Shown: piece after piece, positions 43,106 through 52,231 of the stretch
Layout of the letters: every line of letters starts with the position of its first letter
Position numbering within the stretch: the first letter of the stretch is position 1
Assembly (NCBI GenBank): GCA_009911305.1
Contig: QXXC01000012.1
Location: 1-64,000, forward strand
Direction: 5' to 3'
DNA: 64,000 nucleotides
Origin: Clostridiaceae bacterium
GTDB taxonomy: Bacteria > Bacillota > Clostridia > Lachnospirales > Lachnospiraceae
Notes under the pieces: model-generated
Database searches by the model: none
What the model was told of the DNA's origin: nothing
What the model saw: the letters and a program-made list of their open reading frames with translations, nothing else
Program-made: the position numbers and the translations under genes

Positions 43106-44626
43106 TCATAACAGGTGCATCAATTCCCTGTTCGCCAAATAGGCCTTATCAAAGACGGCGCGGTAAGGCTGATAGCTTTTGTGCCGCTTTTCACTGGGGG
43201 CATAGGTAACAGAAGGGCGTATCATCGGCTGCAGCGCCGCAAAATCTTTGAAGATGCCCACCCCAATCCCCGCCATCAGGGCATCCCCATAAGAAGCGCC
43301 TGCAGTGACTTTTGCCGTGTGGACAGGTTCTCCCAAAATATCAGCGATCATCTGCATCCAGACCGGGTTCTTCGTTCCTCCTCCCGTCGCCATAATCCGC
43401 AGCGGGAATATCCCGTTTTCCTTAAAAATATCGATATGCTGGGCAACGGAAAACGCGATCCCCTCAAGAGCGGAGCGGTACATATGGTCGCGGGTATGGC
43501 GCAGCGTAAGGCCGATCATCAATCCCCGGGCGCCGGGATCGTTGATGGGGGTGCGCTCCCCGGCAAAGTATGGCAGAGTGACGAGGCCGCCGCTTCCCGG
43601 CGGGATCGCCCCGATCCGTTCCATCATCGTCTCATAGGCATTGATCCCCGTACGTTCCTCCAGTGCCAGGGCGTCCTGGTACAGGTGATCGCGGAACCAT
43701 TTTGTCACTGTCCCGCAGTTATTCGTCCCGGCTGCAATACTGTACATATCAGGTACCAGATAGTCATTGCCCCGGATACGGTCATCGCTGACTGGATTTT
43801 TGGTACAGCAGTACAGAAACACAGAGGAACCTAACTGAAGCATCACATCCCCCGGATGGAGCACTCCTGTGCTGATTGCTTCAGAGGCGCTGTCCCCGGA
43901 GCCAACGATAACGGGCATTCCCATGGGAAGGCCCGTCGCCTTCGCCGCCTCCTCTGTCACCGTCCCCGCCAGATCCGTGGCGGCCCGCCCCTCCGGAAGC
44001 TGATCCGGCCGGCAAAACAGCGGGCACATCTCTTCGCGTATCCGGCCGTCCGCGTGGTAAAGAGGACGCAGGGACGCGGTTCCAAGAAACCGGTCCAAAA
44101 CAAAATTTCCCGTTAATTTAGCCGCCAGATACGAGGTTCCCGTCAGAAATTTGTATGTACGCTTATGCACCTCAGGCTCATGATTTTTTATCCACAAAAT
44201 CTTTGCGCAGACATCCCCGGAACAGATGGGCCTTCCGAAAAGCTCTCTCACCTTCTTCTCCCCATAATACTCCGTTAAAAATGCAATCTCCTCCTGGCTC
44301 CTGGAATCAATCCCATATAAAATCGCATTCCTCAGAGGCTTTACGTCCCGATCGACCGGCAGACAGCAGGCTCCCAGCGTACTGACACCCAGCCCCGCTA
44401 TCAGCGTCCGGTCAATTCCCGCCTCCCCGGGCAGCCGCCGGCTGAGCGCACAGAGATCACGCCACCACACCTGTTCGGCTTCGTGCTCATAATAGTTCGG
44501 CTTCGGATTCTCCATTCCGTGCTTTTCGGCTGCAAAGGCGACCATCCGGCCCTCAAAATCAATCAGCACCCCCTTGCTCTCATACGTTCCAATATCAATC
44601 CCCATTAAATACCCTGTTTGTTTCAT
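43106..44626 (-). CDS. FGGY-family carbohydrate kinase
   Basis: A 506-residue kinase with the intact N-terminal phosphate loop MGIDIGTYESKG (D11, T14), the central VGSGDSASEAISTGV with the catalytic Asp and the C-terminal ATP-binding RIMATGGGTKNPVWMQMIAD. It is expected to phosphorylate a sugar, sugar alcohol or related polyol; the exact substrate cannot be read. AAAGGA precedes the ATG. It is the second gene of a minus-strand unit after the BtpA-like gene, 24 bp apart. Confidence 0.88.
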   Translation of the reverse strand: MKQTGYLMGIDIGTYESKGVLIDFEGRMVAFAAEKHGMENPKPNYYEHEAEQVWWRDLCALSRRLPGEAGIDRTLIAGLGVSTLGACCLPVDRDVKPLRNAILYGIDSRSQEEIAFLTEYYGEKKVRELFGRPICSGDVCAKILWIKNHEPEVHKRTYKFLTGTSYLAAKLTGNFVLDRFLGTASLRPLYHADGRIREEMCPLFCRPDQLPEGRAATDLAGTVTEEAAKATGLPMGMPVIVGSGDSASEAISTGVLHPGDVMLQLGSSVFLYCCTKNPVSDDRIRGNDYLVPDMYSIAAGTNNCGTVTKWFRDHLYQDALALEERTGINAYETMMERIGAIPPGSGGLVTLPYFAGERTPINDPGARGLMIGLTLRHTRDHMYRSALEGIAFSVAQHIDIFKENGIFPLRIMATGGGTKNPVWMQMIADILGEPVHTAKVTAGASYGDALMAGIGVGIFKDFAALQPMIRPSVTYAPSEKRHKSYQPYRAVFDKAYLANRELMHLL

Positions 44627-44650
44627 CCCAATCCTTTGCCTCCTCCGAAT

Positions 44651-45460
44651 CTACAGCCCCTCCCGGAATTCCCGCACGCGCTCCATAAAAGCGGCCACTC
44701 TTTTCGCGTCTACACAGTTGTGGAATTCCCCATCCTTTTTAAAGGCTGTCCCCACACAGGCGCCGTCGCAGTATTCCAGCTTTTCCCTGATATTCTCAAC
44801 ACAGCAGCCGGTATTGCACAGCACAGGAATCCCTTCCGCAGCCGCGCGCACCCTCTGAATCAGAGCGGAATCTGCCTCTGTCCCCGCACTGTCCCCTGAA
44901 ACGCACAGCCCGTCAGGGAAGCAGTGAAAAATGATTGATTTCGTAATCCGTTCAATACTTCTTTCCGCCAGATACACATCCGATTCCGGGTTTACCTTAA
45001 ATAAAAGCTTTACATGGCCAAGCCCCAGCGCCTTTTTCCGGCGCATCACGGCGGCAATATCCGTATCGATAATCCCGCCCTCCCCCACATAAGCCCCGGT
45101 AAAGGCGCTGCGGATAAAATCAGCGCCCGTTGCGGCTGCCAGATCCACCGACGCCATCGGATTGGAAACGATATTGACGCCAAAGGGAACCCGGATTTCC
45201 TCCCTCAATGCCCCGATGATATACCCCATTGCCGCCACCGTGACGGCAGAAACCCGTTTCTCATAAGGCAGGCTGAATTCATTCGCGATCAGAATCCCAT
45301 CAACGCCTCCCTCCTGCAAATCATGAAGCTCCCGTCGCGCTTCCGCCAGCACTGTCTGGATCGTCGCTCCCGCCTGAAACAAAGGATCCCCTGGCAGCGC
45401 GCGCAAATGAAGCAGCGCAATGATCGGTTTCCTGACTCCGAACAGCGTTTCTGTCCACAT
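44651..45460 (-). CDS. BtpA/SgcQ family TIM-barrel protein
   Basis: A 269-residue protein of the BtpA/SgcQ family, with LFGVRKPIIALLHLRALPGD at the start and FGVNIVSNPMASVDLAAATG in the barrel. BtpA affects photosystem I stability in cyanobacteria; SgcQ lies in an uncharacterised E. coli sugar operon. In heterotrophs these genes are linked with sugar kinases, suggesting a catabolic aldolase- or epimerase-like role, unproven. The ATG follows AGGAGGA. A palindromic operator and promoter lie just upstream. Confidence 0.85.
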   Translation of the reverse strand: MWTETLFGVRKPIIALLHLRALPGDPLFQAGATIQTVLAEARRELHDLQEGGVDGILIANEFSLPYEKRVSAVTVAAMGYIIGALREEIRVPFGVNIVSNPMASVDLAAATGADFIRSAFTGAYVGEGGIIDTDIAAVMRRKKALGLGHVKLLFKVNPESDVYLAERSIERITKSIIFHCFPDGLCVSGDSAGTEADSALIQRVRAAAEGIPVLCNTGCCVENIREKLEYCDGACVGTAFKKDGEFHNCVDAKRVAAFMERVREFREGL

Positions 45461-45484
45461 AGCCTGTTCCTCCTGTCCGTTTAT

Positions 45485-45521
45485 TATTTATATTATTATA
45501 TATATTATAATAATATAAATA
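45485..45521. promoter_or_regulatory. Palindromic AT-rich operator
   Basis: TATTTATATTATTAT (45485-45499) and ATAATAATATAAATA (45507-45521) are exact inverted copies around a 7-bp centre. The half site resembles the AT-rich sequences at 38684 and 41291. ROK repressors such as NagC and Mlc bind similar TTATTT...AAATAA operators, so the adjacent ROK protein is the likely ligand. Confidence 0.65.
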
Positions 45522-45522
45522 A

Positions 45523-45551
45523 ATAATACCTTCTTTCATCCCTGTTGTCAA
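45523..45551 (-). promoter_or_regulatory. Promoter of the BtpA-kinase unit
   Basis: Minus strand: TTGACA (45551-45546), a 17-bp spacer, TATTAT (45528-45523). The palindromic operator lies directly downstream, covering the transcription start. Confidence 0.65.
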
Positions 45552-45622
45552 TGGCCATTCGGTTTCTGCACAAAAAAAGGCAGCAATCCGCAACGGGCCA
45601 GGGCCTGCGCGTCTGCTGCGCT

Positions 45623-45690
45623 GACCATACGATTACGAAGCGGCAGCGGGAGGACGTCCCTGAGAGGCCGCGCCATGTAATCGTATGGTC
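45623..45690 (-). terminator. Long-arm hairpin after the ROK gene
   Basis: GACCATACGATTAC (45623-45636) and GTAATCGTATGGTC (45677-45690) are exact inverted copies around a 40-nt GC-rich loop with its own GCGGC/GCCGC stem. It begins two bases after the ROK stop. No T run, so termination would be inefficient or factor-dependent. Confidence 0.5.
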
Positions 45691-45692
45691 AT

Positions 45693-46796
45693 TTACTTTA
45701 ACGGGTTCCAGCTTGCATAAACCGCCTGCGTAATTCCTGTCTCAATCACCCTCCTGCTGTCCGGATCGTGAAAGATCGGAAGCCCCCCGCTCAGATGTGA
45801 ATCACACCGCTGCCGCACCACCTCCATGGCGTACGGCAAAACCGCGTCGTAGCAGGAGAACGCGCTTCCCCCTATGAAAATCGCTTCCGGCACAAAAAGG
45901 CTGGTCAGCACAGAAAGAAGCCGGCCCAGGCAGCGCCCCCGATCCTGCAAAAGCATGCTCCGTCCCTCTTCTGTGAGCTCTGGGGAGGAAAGCCTGCTCA
46001 TACCGGACAGGGAAAGCTCATTTTCAATACATCCATAATTTCCGCAGACAGGGCATCTGATCTCCGGGTTCCCAAAGGGGAGGTGCGCAATCTCTGCTGT
46101 AAATCCTCTGTGCCCCCGGAACAGTTCCCCCCCGCAGATTACACCCAGATCCAGCGTCGAAGCCCCATAAAGATACAGGATATTATTATAATCCGGGTGA
46201 AGCTGCCTGGCTGAAACAGCGCAGAAATTGGACGCCTTATCCACGAAGCACGGGAGCTTTAATCTGGCGCTTAAGAGCTCTGCCAGGGGAATCCCGTTTA
46301 ACAGGGGAAGCGATGAACCCACGATTTTTTTCATCCCCTGATCATAGATCCCGTCAATCGAAATCCCGATACCGACAAACGCGCCCTTCTGAAATTCAGG
46401 GGAGGCGGCCAGTGAAGCGCAGAGCTCCTCCATCAGTGAAAGCAGCTCCTGCGCATCACGTATCCCGCCTATATCGACCCGGGATTCATAAAGGCGCTGA
46501 GGCGAAAAATCCCACACCGCTACTCTAAAAAACTGTGTTCCCTGGACATCCATACAGATAGCATAAAACCGATCCGCCATAAAAAAAAGCTGGCTCGGGT
46601 TGCGTCCAACCGAATAATCGTTTATCTTCTCTTCCTTCAGCACCCCGGCGTCCTTCATATCATTGCAGAGGTTCGACACCGTAGAAAAGCTCAAATTCGT
46701 CGCTTCGGTCAGCGCCCGCTTCGTAATCCCCGGATGCCTCCCCAGATAACCCAGTATCCGTTTTACATTCTCACATTTTATATCAATAATATTCAT
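45693..46796 (-). CDS. ROK-family transcriptional regulator (NagC/XylR type)
   Basis: A 367-residue repressor with an N-terminal winged helix (about 8-60; LGYLGRHPGITKRALTEATN) and a C-terminal ROK sugar-binding domain. The zinc cysteines are present in CPVCGNYGCIE (C248, C251, C256). ROK repressors release DNA on binding a sugar or sugar phosphate. Its position beside two kinases and the AT-rich palindromes suggests that it controls the whole 37-47 kb island. It is preceded by a 38-codon ORF, and both probably share one promoter. Confidence 0.9.
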   Translation of the reverse strand: MNIIDIKCENVKRILGYLGRHPGITKRALTEATNLSFSTVSNLCNDMKDAGVLKEEKINDYSVGRNPSQLFFMADRFYAICMDVQGTQFFRVAVWDFSPQRLYESRVDIGGIRDAQELLSLMEELCASLAASPEFQKGAFVGIGISIDGIYDQGMKKIVGSSLPLLNGIPLAELLSARLKLPCFVDKASNFCAVSARQLHPDYNNILYLYGASTLDLGVICGGELFRGHRGFTAEIAHLPFGNPEIRCPVCGNYGCIENELSLSGMSRLSSPELTEEGRSMLLQDRGRCLGRLLSVLTSLFVPEAIFIGGSAFSCYDAVLPYAMEVVRQRCDSHLSGGLPIFHDPDSRRVIETGITQAVYASWNPLK

Positions 46797-46815
46797 CTGC
46801 TAACATCCTGCCCTG

Positions 46816-46932
46816 CTATCCTATACAGCTTACCCCGGGAATACCAATTTCAAACCCCGCGGATATACCGGCCTTTACCTTGTCCTCACATGTGTAGCCC
46901 TGTCTTTTGCCGTGCCCAAAATAATAAACCAT
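46816..46932 (-). CDS. 38-residue small protein or leader peptide before the ROK gene
   Basis: ATG at 46932 follows GAAAGGAG at ideal spacing, about 25 nt after a consensus-like promoter. The product reads MVYYFGHGKRQGYTCEDKVK, then AGISAGFEIGIPGVSCIG, and stops 19 bp before the ROK start. It has two cysteines and no recognisable domain. Its expression signals are better than those of the ROK gene itself, whose own ribosome site is poor, so coupling is likely. It could be a regulatory leader or a small protein. Confidence 0.5.
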   Translation of the reverse strand: MVYYFGHGKRQGYTCEDKVKAGISAGFEIGIPGVSCIG

Positions 46933-46953
46933 GGTATCTCCTTTCTTTAGAGT

Positions 46954-46982
46954 ATTATATAGTGTATTTCCTAATGTTGCAA
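46954..46982 (-). promoter_or_regulatory. Promoter of the small ORF-ROK unit
   Basis: Minus strand: TTGCAA (46982-46977), a 17-bp spacer, TATAAT (46959-46954). Confidence 0.65.
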
Positions 46983-47095
46983 GCTGTTTTCCCTGATACG
47001 GCAGGGGATGCAGACCGTAATACTTAACGAACGGATATTGCCCGTGAACCGTAACACGTTTTGCCCGGTCTGTCCCTCAAAATCTGTTTTTCCTA

Positions 47096-47124
47096 TTGAC
47101 GCCCCCGCGACGGAATGATATAAA
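47096..47124 (+). promoter_or_regulatory. Sigma-A promoter for prs
   Basis: TTGACG (47096-47101), a 17-bp spacer, TATAAA (47119-47124), about 55 bp before the prs start. Confidence 0.7.
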
Positions 47125-47179
47125 AGAATTATACAAAATTCGGGCCGGGCCCCGCCCTGCCTTCCGGAGGAGAAAAAGC

Positions 47180-48379
47180 ATGTCAAACGACTACGTTTTT
47201 AATGACACACTGCCAGTTGCGCCGCTCAAAATCGCCGCCCTGGAGAGCTGCCGCCAGCTCGCAGACAAGGTAAATGATCACATTATCCATTTCCGCCGCA
47301 ATGACATCGAGGAGCTGAAAAAAAGGCAGAAGAACCTGCAGTACCGCGGTTATGACGAGGACTCCTATCTCTTAAAGTGCTCCTGCCCGCGTTTCGGCAG
47401 CGGCGAGGCCAAGGGGACGATCCATGAGTCCGTCCGCGGCACAGACATCTACGCCATGGTGGATGTGACCAATTACAGCCTGACCTACCGGATGAGCGGC
47501 TTTACGAACCACATGTCGCCGGATGACCATTTTCAGGATCTGAAGCGGATCATCGGCGCTACGGTGGCCACTGCGCACCGGGTGAATGTGATCATGCCGT
47601 TCCTTTATGAGGGCAGGCAGCATAAGCGCAGCAGCCGCGAGTCCTTAGACTGCGCCATGATGCTGGAGGAGCTGATCCAGATGGGTGTCAGCAATATCAT
47701 TACCTTTGACGCGCACGACCCGCGTGTGCAGAATGCCATCCCCTTAAACGGCTTTGACAATTTCATGCCCACCTACCAGTTCGTCAAGGCGCTGTTTGCA
47801 CATGACAAAACCTTAAAAATCGACAAGGATCACCTGATGGTCATCAGTCCCGACGAGGGAGCCATGCACCGCGCCGTGTACCTCGCAAACAACCTGGGGA
47901 CTGACATGGGCATGTTCTACAAGCGCCGCGATTACTCGCGCATCGTCAACGGGCGCAATCCCATTGTGGCCCACGAATTCTTAGGTTCCTCGGTGGAAGG
48001 AAAGACGGTCCTCATCATTGACGATATGATCTCCTCCGGCGAGAGCATGCTCGACACCGCCAGAGCCCTCAAGGAGCGCAGGGCAAAGCGCGTCGTGGTC
48101 TGCGCCACCTTCGGCCTCTTCACCAACGGCCTTGAGAAATTCGATGCGTTCTACGAAAAAGGCTACCTGGACTGTGTCGTTACCACCAACTTAAACTACC
48201 GGCCCATGGAGCTTTTAAACCGGGAGTGGTATGTGGAGGCGGACATGAGCAAATTTATCGCTGCCATCATCAATTCCCTGAACCATAACGTCTCCCTCGA
48301 AAACGCCCTGACGCCGACCGCGAAGATCCAGAAGCTGATCCGGCGGTATAATATGCAGGCGGAACGGCAGAGATCGTAA
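47180..48379 (+). CDS. prs: Ribose-phosphate pyrophosphokinase
   Basis: Makes PRPP from ribose-5-phosphate and ATP for nucleotide, NAD, His and Trp synthesis. The 399-residue protein is longer than the usual 315 residues, as is common for the second type of Prs in Clostridia. An N-terminal extension of about 85 residues precedes the fold. The PRPP-binding loop VLIIDDMISSGESM (D281, D282) and FDAHDPRVQNAI are clear. The start at 47180 follows GGAGGAG. It stands alone between the catabolic island and the polysaccharide operon, with its own promoter and hairpin. Confidence 0.93.
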   Translation: MSNDYVFNDTLPVAPLKIAALESCRQLADKVNDHIIHFRRNDIEELKKRQKNLQYRGYDEDSYLLKCSCPRFGSGEAKGTIHESVRGTDIYAMVDVTNYSLTYRMSGFTNHMSPDDHFQDLKRIIGATVATAHRVNVIMPFLYEGRQHKRSSRESLDCAMMLEELIQMGVSNIITFDAHDPRVQNAIPLNGFDNFMPTYQFVKALFAHDKTLKIDKDHLMVISPDEGAMHRAVYLANNLGTDMGMFYKRRDYSRIVNGRNPIVAHEFLGSSVEGKTVLIIDDMISSGESMLDTARALKERRAKRVVVCATFGLFTNGLEKFDAFYEKGYLDCVVTTNLNYRPMELLNREWYVEADMSKFIAAIINSLNHNVSLENALTPTAKIQKLIRRYNMQAERQRS

Positions 48380-48408
48380 AGAGAGTCATTTATGGAAAAC
48401 GGAAATAA

Positions 48409-48456
48409 GAATGGTTCACGCCATACATCAGATAAGATGTATGGCGTGAACCATTC
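48409..48456. terminator. Perfect 21-bp hairpin between prs and the polysaccharide operon
   Basis: 48409-48429 (starting GAATGGTTCACGCC) pairs perfectly with 48436-48456 over a 6-nt loop. It is central between the convergent prs gene and operon and likely serves as terminator for both, though no T run follows. Confidence 0.65.
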
Positions 48457-48505
48457 CTGAATATCATAAAGCCTGACACGTGAATTATAACAAAGTCCTG
48501 AAAGA

Positions 48506-49633
48506 CTATGCTTTCAAAAATACGCTGATTTGCTGGCTCACTAAATGAACATCCTCTCTGCTCAGATAAGGATGCATAGGCAGCGACAGCACCCGCTCGC
48601 AGAGCCGTTCTGACGTCTGGCATACCTGATAAATCCTATTTGCCTTATAAACATCCTGTTGATGCAGAGGAATGGGATAATAAACCATCGTTGGAATACC
48701 CTGTTCCTCCAAAAAAGCCTGAAGTTCGTCCCTTTTTTCTTTATTTTCAAGCTGAATCGTATATTGCGCCCAACTGGAACGGAAATTTTGGGGAATAACC
48801 GGCGTTTTTACAATGTCAGCTAACTCCTCTGTATACCACGCCGCGGCCTCATTCACCTGATTAAGCTCATATTCCTTAAAGGCCCTGAACTTGGGTCCCA
48901 GGATGGCCGCCTGCAGTGTGTCCAGCCTGGAATTCCAGCCGATGCGGACGTTTTCATACTTATGAGAGCCTTTGCCATGAACGCAGACGGATTCCAGATA
49001 TCGGGCCGTCTCATCATCATCCGTGAAAACAGCGCCGCCGTCTCCATAACAGCCAAGCGGCTTTGCCGGGAAAAAAGAGGTAGCGGACACGTCCCCAAAG
49101 GAGCATGCCATTCTTTCACCAATGCTGCCGCCAAATCCCTGTGCGGCATCTTCCAGTATTTTTAAACCATAGTGCGCTGCGATCGGCTCGATGCTGGGAT
49201 AATCTGCCGGAAGGCCAAACAGATCGACTGGGATAACGGCTCTGGGACAAAGCCTGCCTTCATCCAGGACTGCTTCAACTGCTTCTCTGAGCTTTTGAGG
49301 ATTCATGTTGAAGGTTTCCTCATCCACATCGACCAGAACCGGCGTCGCCCCCTCGAAGGACACCACCTCCGCCGTCGCAAAAAATGTGAAATCCGGGACG
49401 AAGACAGCATCACCAGGCCCGATCTTCCAGGCCATAAGCGCCAGAGAAAGCGCATCCGTCCCATTGCCGCAGGTGATACAGTATTTACGCCCCACGTAGT
49501 CGGCCATTCGTTTTTCCAACTCCTTGACCGGCGGCCCGCTGATGAAGGAAGTATTGGCGATGACGCCGGCAATCGCTGCATCGATGGAAGGTTTTAAGGT
49601 TTCATACTGGGTTTTTAAATCGCGAAATTGCAT
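48506..49633 (-). CDS. PLP aminotransferase, WbpE-like (UDP-3-oxo-GlcNAcA aminotransferase)
   Basis: A 375-residue DegT/DnrJ/EryC1/StrS aminotransferase with the PLP lysine at K191 (SFFPAKPLGCYGDGG). Opening MQFRDLKTQYETLKPSID and ILEDAAQGFG are typical of WbpE/WlbC enzymes, which aminate the 3-oxo group of UDP-GlcNAc-uronate. The other three enzymes of that pathway (WbpA, WbpB, WbpD types) lie in the same operon. The start follows AGGAGAGGAG. It is the last gene of the polysaccharide operon. The assignment rests on family plus context. Confidence 0.82.
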   Translation of the reverse strand: MQFRDLKTQYETLKPSIDAAIAGVIANTSFISGPPVKELEKRMADYVGRKYCITCGNGTDALSLALMAWKIGPGDAVFVPDFTFFATAEVVSFEGATPVLVDVDEETFNMNPQKLREAVEAVLDEGRLCPRAVIPVDLFGLPADYPSIEPIAAHYGLKILEDAAQGFGGSIGERMACSFGDVSATSFFPAKPLGCYGDGGAVFTDDDETARYLESVCVHGKGSHKYENVRIGWNSRLDTLQAAILGPKFRAFKEYELNQVNEAAAWYTEELADIVKTPVIPQNFRSSWAQYTIQLENKEKRDELQAFLEEQGIPTMVYYPIPLHQQDVYKANRIYQVCQTSERLCERVLSLPMHPYLSREDVHLVSQQISVFLKA

Positions 49634-49661
49634 AAAAGCTCCTCTCCTGTGTGATGAACAC

Positions 49662-50930
49662 TTATTTCCAATATTCTTTATAAAATACAACTAAAAGGCC
49701 CACTGCCATAAAAAAATATACTGCACAGCTTGTGAAAGCGACCCCTTCTGCGCCATAACGGGGAATCAATAAAACATTCATTCCAATTTGTATAATCATT
49801 CCCATTGCTGAAAATAACATATTATATCGGATCTTTCCCATAGATGCTAAAATATTCGCAGTTGTATACCGCAGCCCACAGTTAAAAAAAGCGGCGATCA
49901 ATAATATTCTCATAATATTTACAATATCCAGATACTGCTCTCCGTATAGAACACGAATCAGAATCGGACTCAATATACCAATTATCAGACATCCTGTCCC
50001 TACAAAGCAAGCCGTAATTCCATAAGTATATAAAAAGTATCTTTTAATCCATGCACGGTTTGTTTCATGCCTGATGAAATATGGAGAAATAAATAGTCCA
50101 AGGGATGAACTGATAAATGTAAGGCTTCCTGGTATTGTATAAGCGACCTTATAATTTGCTATCACGCCCGGCGCACAAAACCGTCCCAGCAGAAACGTAT
50201 CATTTAACATAAAAACAGCCCACAGCCCATTCGTAATCATATACTGGAACGCATAGAGCGCTGCTTCTTTCTTCTTTTTCAATGGTAAAGACACGACTCT
50301 TACTTCTTGATAATAACTTTGTTTAGAGGCATAAAAACATATGACAGATAATATTACATAGGCGGCTGCCTGTCCCAAAACAGAGCCATACATTCCCCAT
50401 ATCCCTGCTCCAAACATTTTTCCTGCAATTGCGGTTATAGATACACACAGAGATAAGGCGACATATCTTTGATTGGCAAACATAGCTCTTTCATTACATA
50501 ATACACAATCGCAGATGTATTGGAACGGCAGACCTGTTAATAATACAGCTATTAATCCTATATGCGGCGCATAGGCTGCCGGATGGGGAAATAGACTACT
50601 TATAAAACCTGTAATCAGTGAAAGAAAAAGGTTCCATATCATGCCATATTTGCATGATAATATAAAATAACTGTATTTTTCTTCCAGATTCTTTCCGAGG
50701 ACAACATAGCGGAGTATTGCATTGGAAAGCCCCATTCCTGCCAAAACAAATGCATATCCATAAATATTTTCCATATACCCTAAAATACCAAATTCTTCTT
50801 TACTCAACATATGAACCAGAAACGTGGTTCCAAAAAACGAAACCACCTTTAAAAAGAAGGTTCCCAAAAAAATATGGATGATTCCCGCTTTGTACAATCG
50901 TAAAATACGGTCTTTCAATTTCATTTTCAT
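49662..50930 (-). CDS. Polysaccharide flippase (Wzx-like)
   Basis: A 422-residue polytopic membrane protein of the MOP/Wzx type with about twelve segments (IIHIFLGTFFLKVVSFFG and onward). It would flip lipid-linked repeat units across the membrane. It overlaps the polymerase gene at an ATGA. An alternative ATG lies two codons in. The region is markedly AT-rich, like its neighbours to 56 kb. Sequence conservation in this family is low, so assignment is by fold and neighbours. Confidence 0.85.
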   Translation of the reverse strand: MKMKLKDRILRLYKAGIIHIFLGTFFLKVVSFFGTTFLVHMLSKEEFGILGYMENIYGYAFVLAGMGLSNAILRYVVLGKNLEEKYSYFILSCKYGMIWNLFLSLITGFISSLFPHPAAYAPHIGLIAVLLTGLPFQYICDCVLCNERAMFANQRYVALSLCVSITAIAGKMFGAGIWGMYGSVLGQAAAYVILSVICFYASKQSYYQEVRVVSLPLKKKKEAALYAFQYMITNGLWAVFMLNDTFLLGRFCAPGVIANYKVAYTIPGSLTFISSSLGLFISPYFIRHETNRAWIKRYFLYTYGITACFVGTGCLIIGILSPILIRVLYGEQYLDIVNIMRILLIAAFFNCGLRYTTANILASMGKIRYNMLFSAMGMIIQIGMNVLLIPRYGAEGVAFTSCAVYFFMAVGLLVVFYKEYWK

Positions 50931-52231
50931 CTTAATTTCACTTTCAAATTAAAGGCTCGAAAAGCCAGCCTTCTGCTATAGCCTCTGTCAGAAACCGTCC
51001 TTTCAGAATAAAGCAGCAATACCGGAATAAATAACAGCCAGGGAACGACGGTAAGCAGATATCCATCTGAAAGTATAAAGATATTGAATATACTGATCCC
51101 AATGGCGGCCTGATACGATGATTTCAACTGTAGATTATCAATCAATAAAAGAAGGATCGCAAAAGTAAAAAAGACGACTATCATTCCCAAAATTCCAAAA
51201 CGCATATAACCTTCAACCATAAATCCTGTATTGCTGTTCATCTCCGGACGATTGTAATATACTTCAGAAATAATATATCCAATTCCTTCAGGATAAGGGT
51301 TTTTTATTTGTATCATCCATCTTGGCAGTTCTCCAGCCATACCCATTTTGGGATTCTTACTGAAGAAATCAAAATATTTAAATTTATTGTTTGCAGAAAC
51401 GAACATAACCCGTCTGATAAAAAATGAATAAATTTTGTTTATCAGCCCATTACAGTTATATAGTAATACAATCAATGCTGCTCCCAGCGAAAACGATAAA
51501 AAGCTTTCATAGTAAAATGCTTTCCTTGCGCTCCAAATTGTTGCGGCAATAATCAGGGGAAGCATAAAGATATAGCTCTTCATCCCAGTATATAAATAAA
51601 CATAAATCGTCAGAAAAGAGTAAAAAGCAATAGATATATATTTTTTCTTACAGAGCGCATTCGTGAGCAGGAACGGGATCATCACAAAAATCGCATATCG
51701 CAGAATATAGAGCGCATATTTCGATATTTTAAATATACCACTGCCTCTCAATTCATAGACATGATCAAAGTTTAATGCCATAGTAGTCGGCAATCCGTTC
51801 ATCATGTATATATTGATACAAAGGCTTACAACAACAATGGAACATATGAGGATAATGAGCTTATCCGCATTTCGTTTCGTTACCTGTATGACAAATTTTT
51901 TGTGATTTACGATGATAGCGGCGGCTGAAAATGACACGATAAGAATATTATAAAAAAAGTGATTTTCATTAGCCATCCCGTATATCACCGTTATAGGTAT
52001 AATTTCCAGAAGAAATTTAAAATACAAAAAATAAGTCGATGCATAATCCTTTTTGTGCGGTATACATAAAAAAACAAATATGCAGCATACCCATCCGTTC
52101 ATATATTTGAAACTGTTAAAATCAAAATTATAGATAGCCGTATCGACAGATGTGATTTTCCAGTAAGCAAAATCCAAAGCAAGCTTATATAAAACAAAGC
52201 TGAAAAATAAAACGCTCTTTTTATGTGACAT
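50927..52231 (-). CDS. Polysaccharide polymerase (Wzy-like)
   Basis: A 434-residue membrane protein with eleven or twelve segments and a large outside loop (about 265-330; NKFKYFDFFSKNPKMGMAGE), the shape of Wzy O-antigen/capsule polymerases. It is AT-rich and has many Ile, Phe, Lys and Tyr residues. It is placed next to the flippase, which supports the call. Wzy proteins share little sequence, so this is an inference from topology and context. Confidence 0.75.
   Translation of the reverse strand: MSHKKSVLFFSFVLYKLALDFAYWKITSVDTAIYNFDFNSFKYMNGWVCCIFVFLCIPHKKDYASTYFLYFKFLLEIIPITVIYGMANENHFFYNILIVSFSAAAIIVNHKKFVIQVTKRNADKLIILICSIVVVSLCINIYMMNGLPTTMALNFDHVYELRGSGIFKISKYALYILRYAIFVMIPFLLTNALCKKKYISIAFYSFLTIYVYLYTGMKSYIFMLPLIIAATIWSARKAFYYESFLSFSLGAALIVLLYNCNGLINKIYSFFIRRVMFVSANNKFKYFDFFSKNPKMGMAGELPRWMIQIKNPYPEGIGYIISEVYYNRPEMNSNTGFMVEGYMRFGILGMIVVFFTFAILLLLIDNLQLKSSYQAAIGISIFNIFILSDGYLLTVVPWLLFIPVLLLYSERTVSDRGYSRRLAFRAFNLKVKLR

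Noticed and set aside
43115-43834. 239-codon + strand ORF opposite the second FGGY kinase
   Set aside because: Shadow ORF without a ribosome site.
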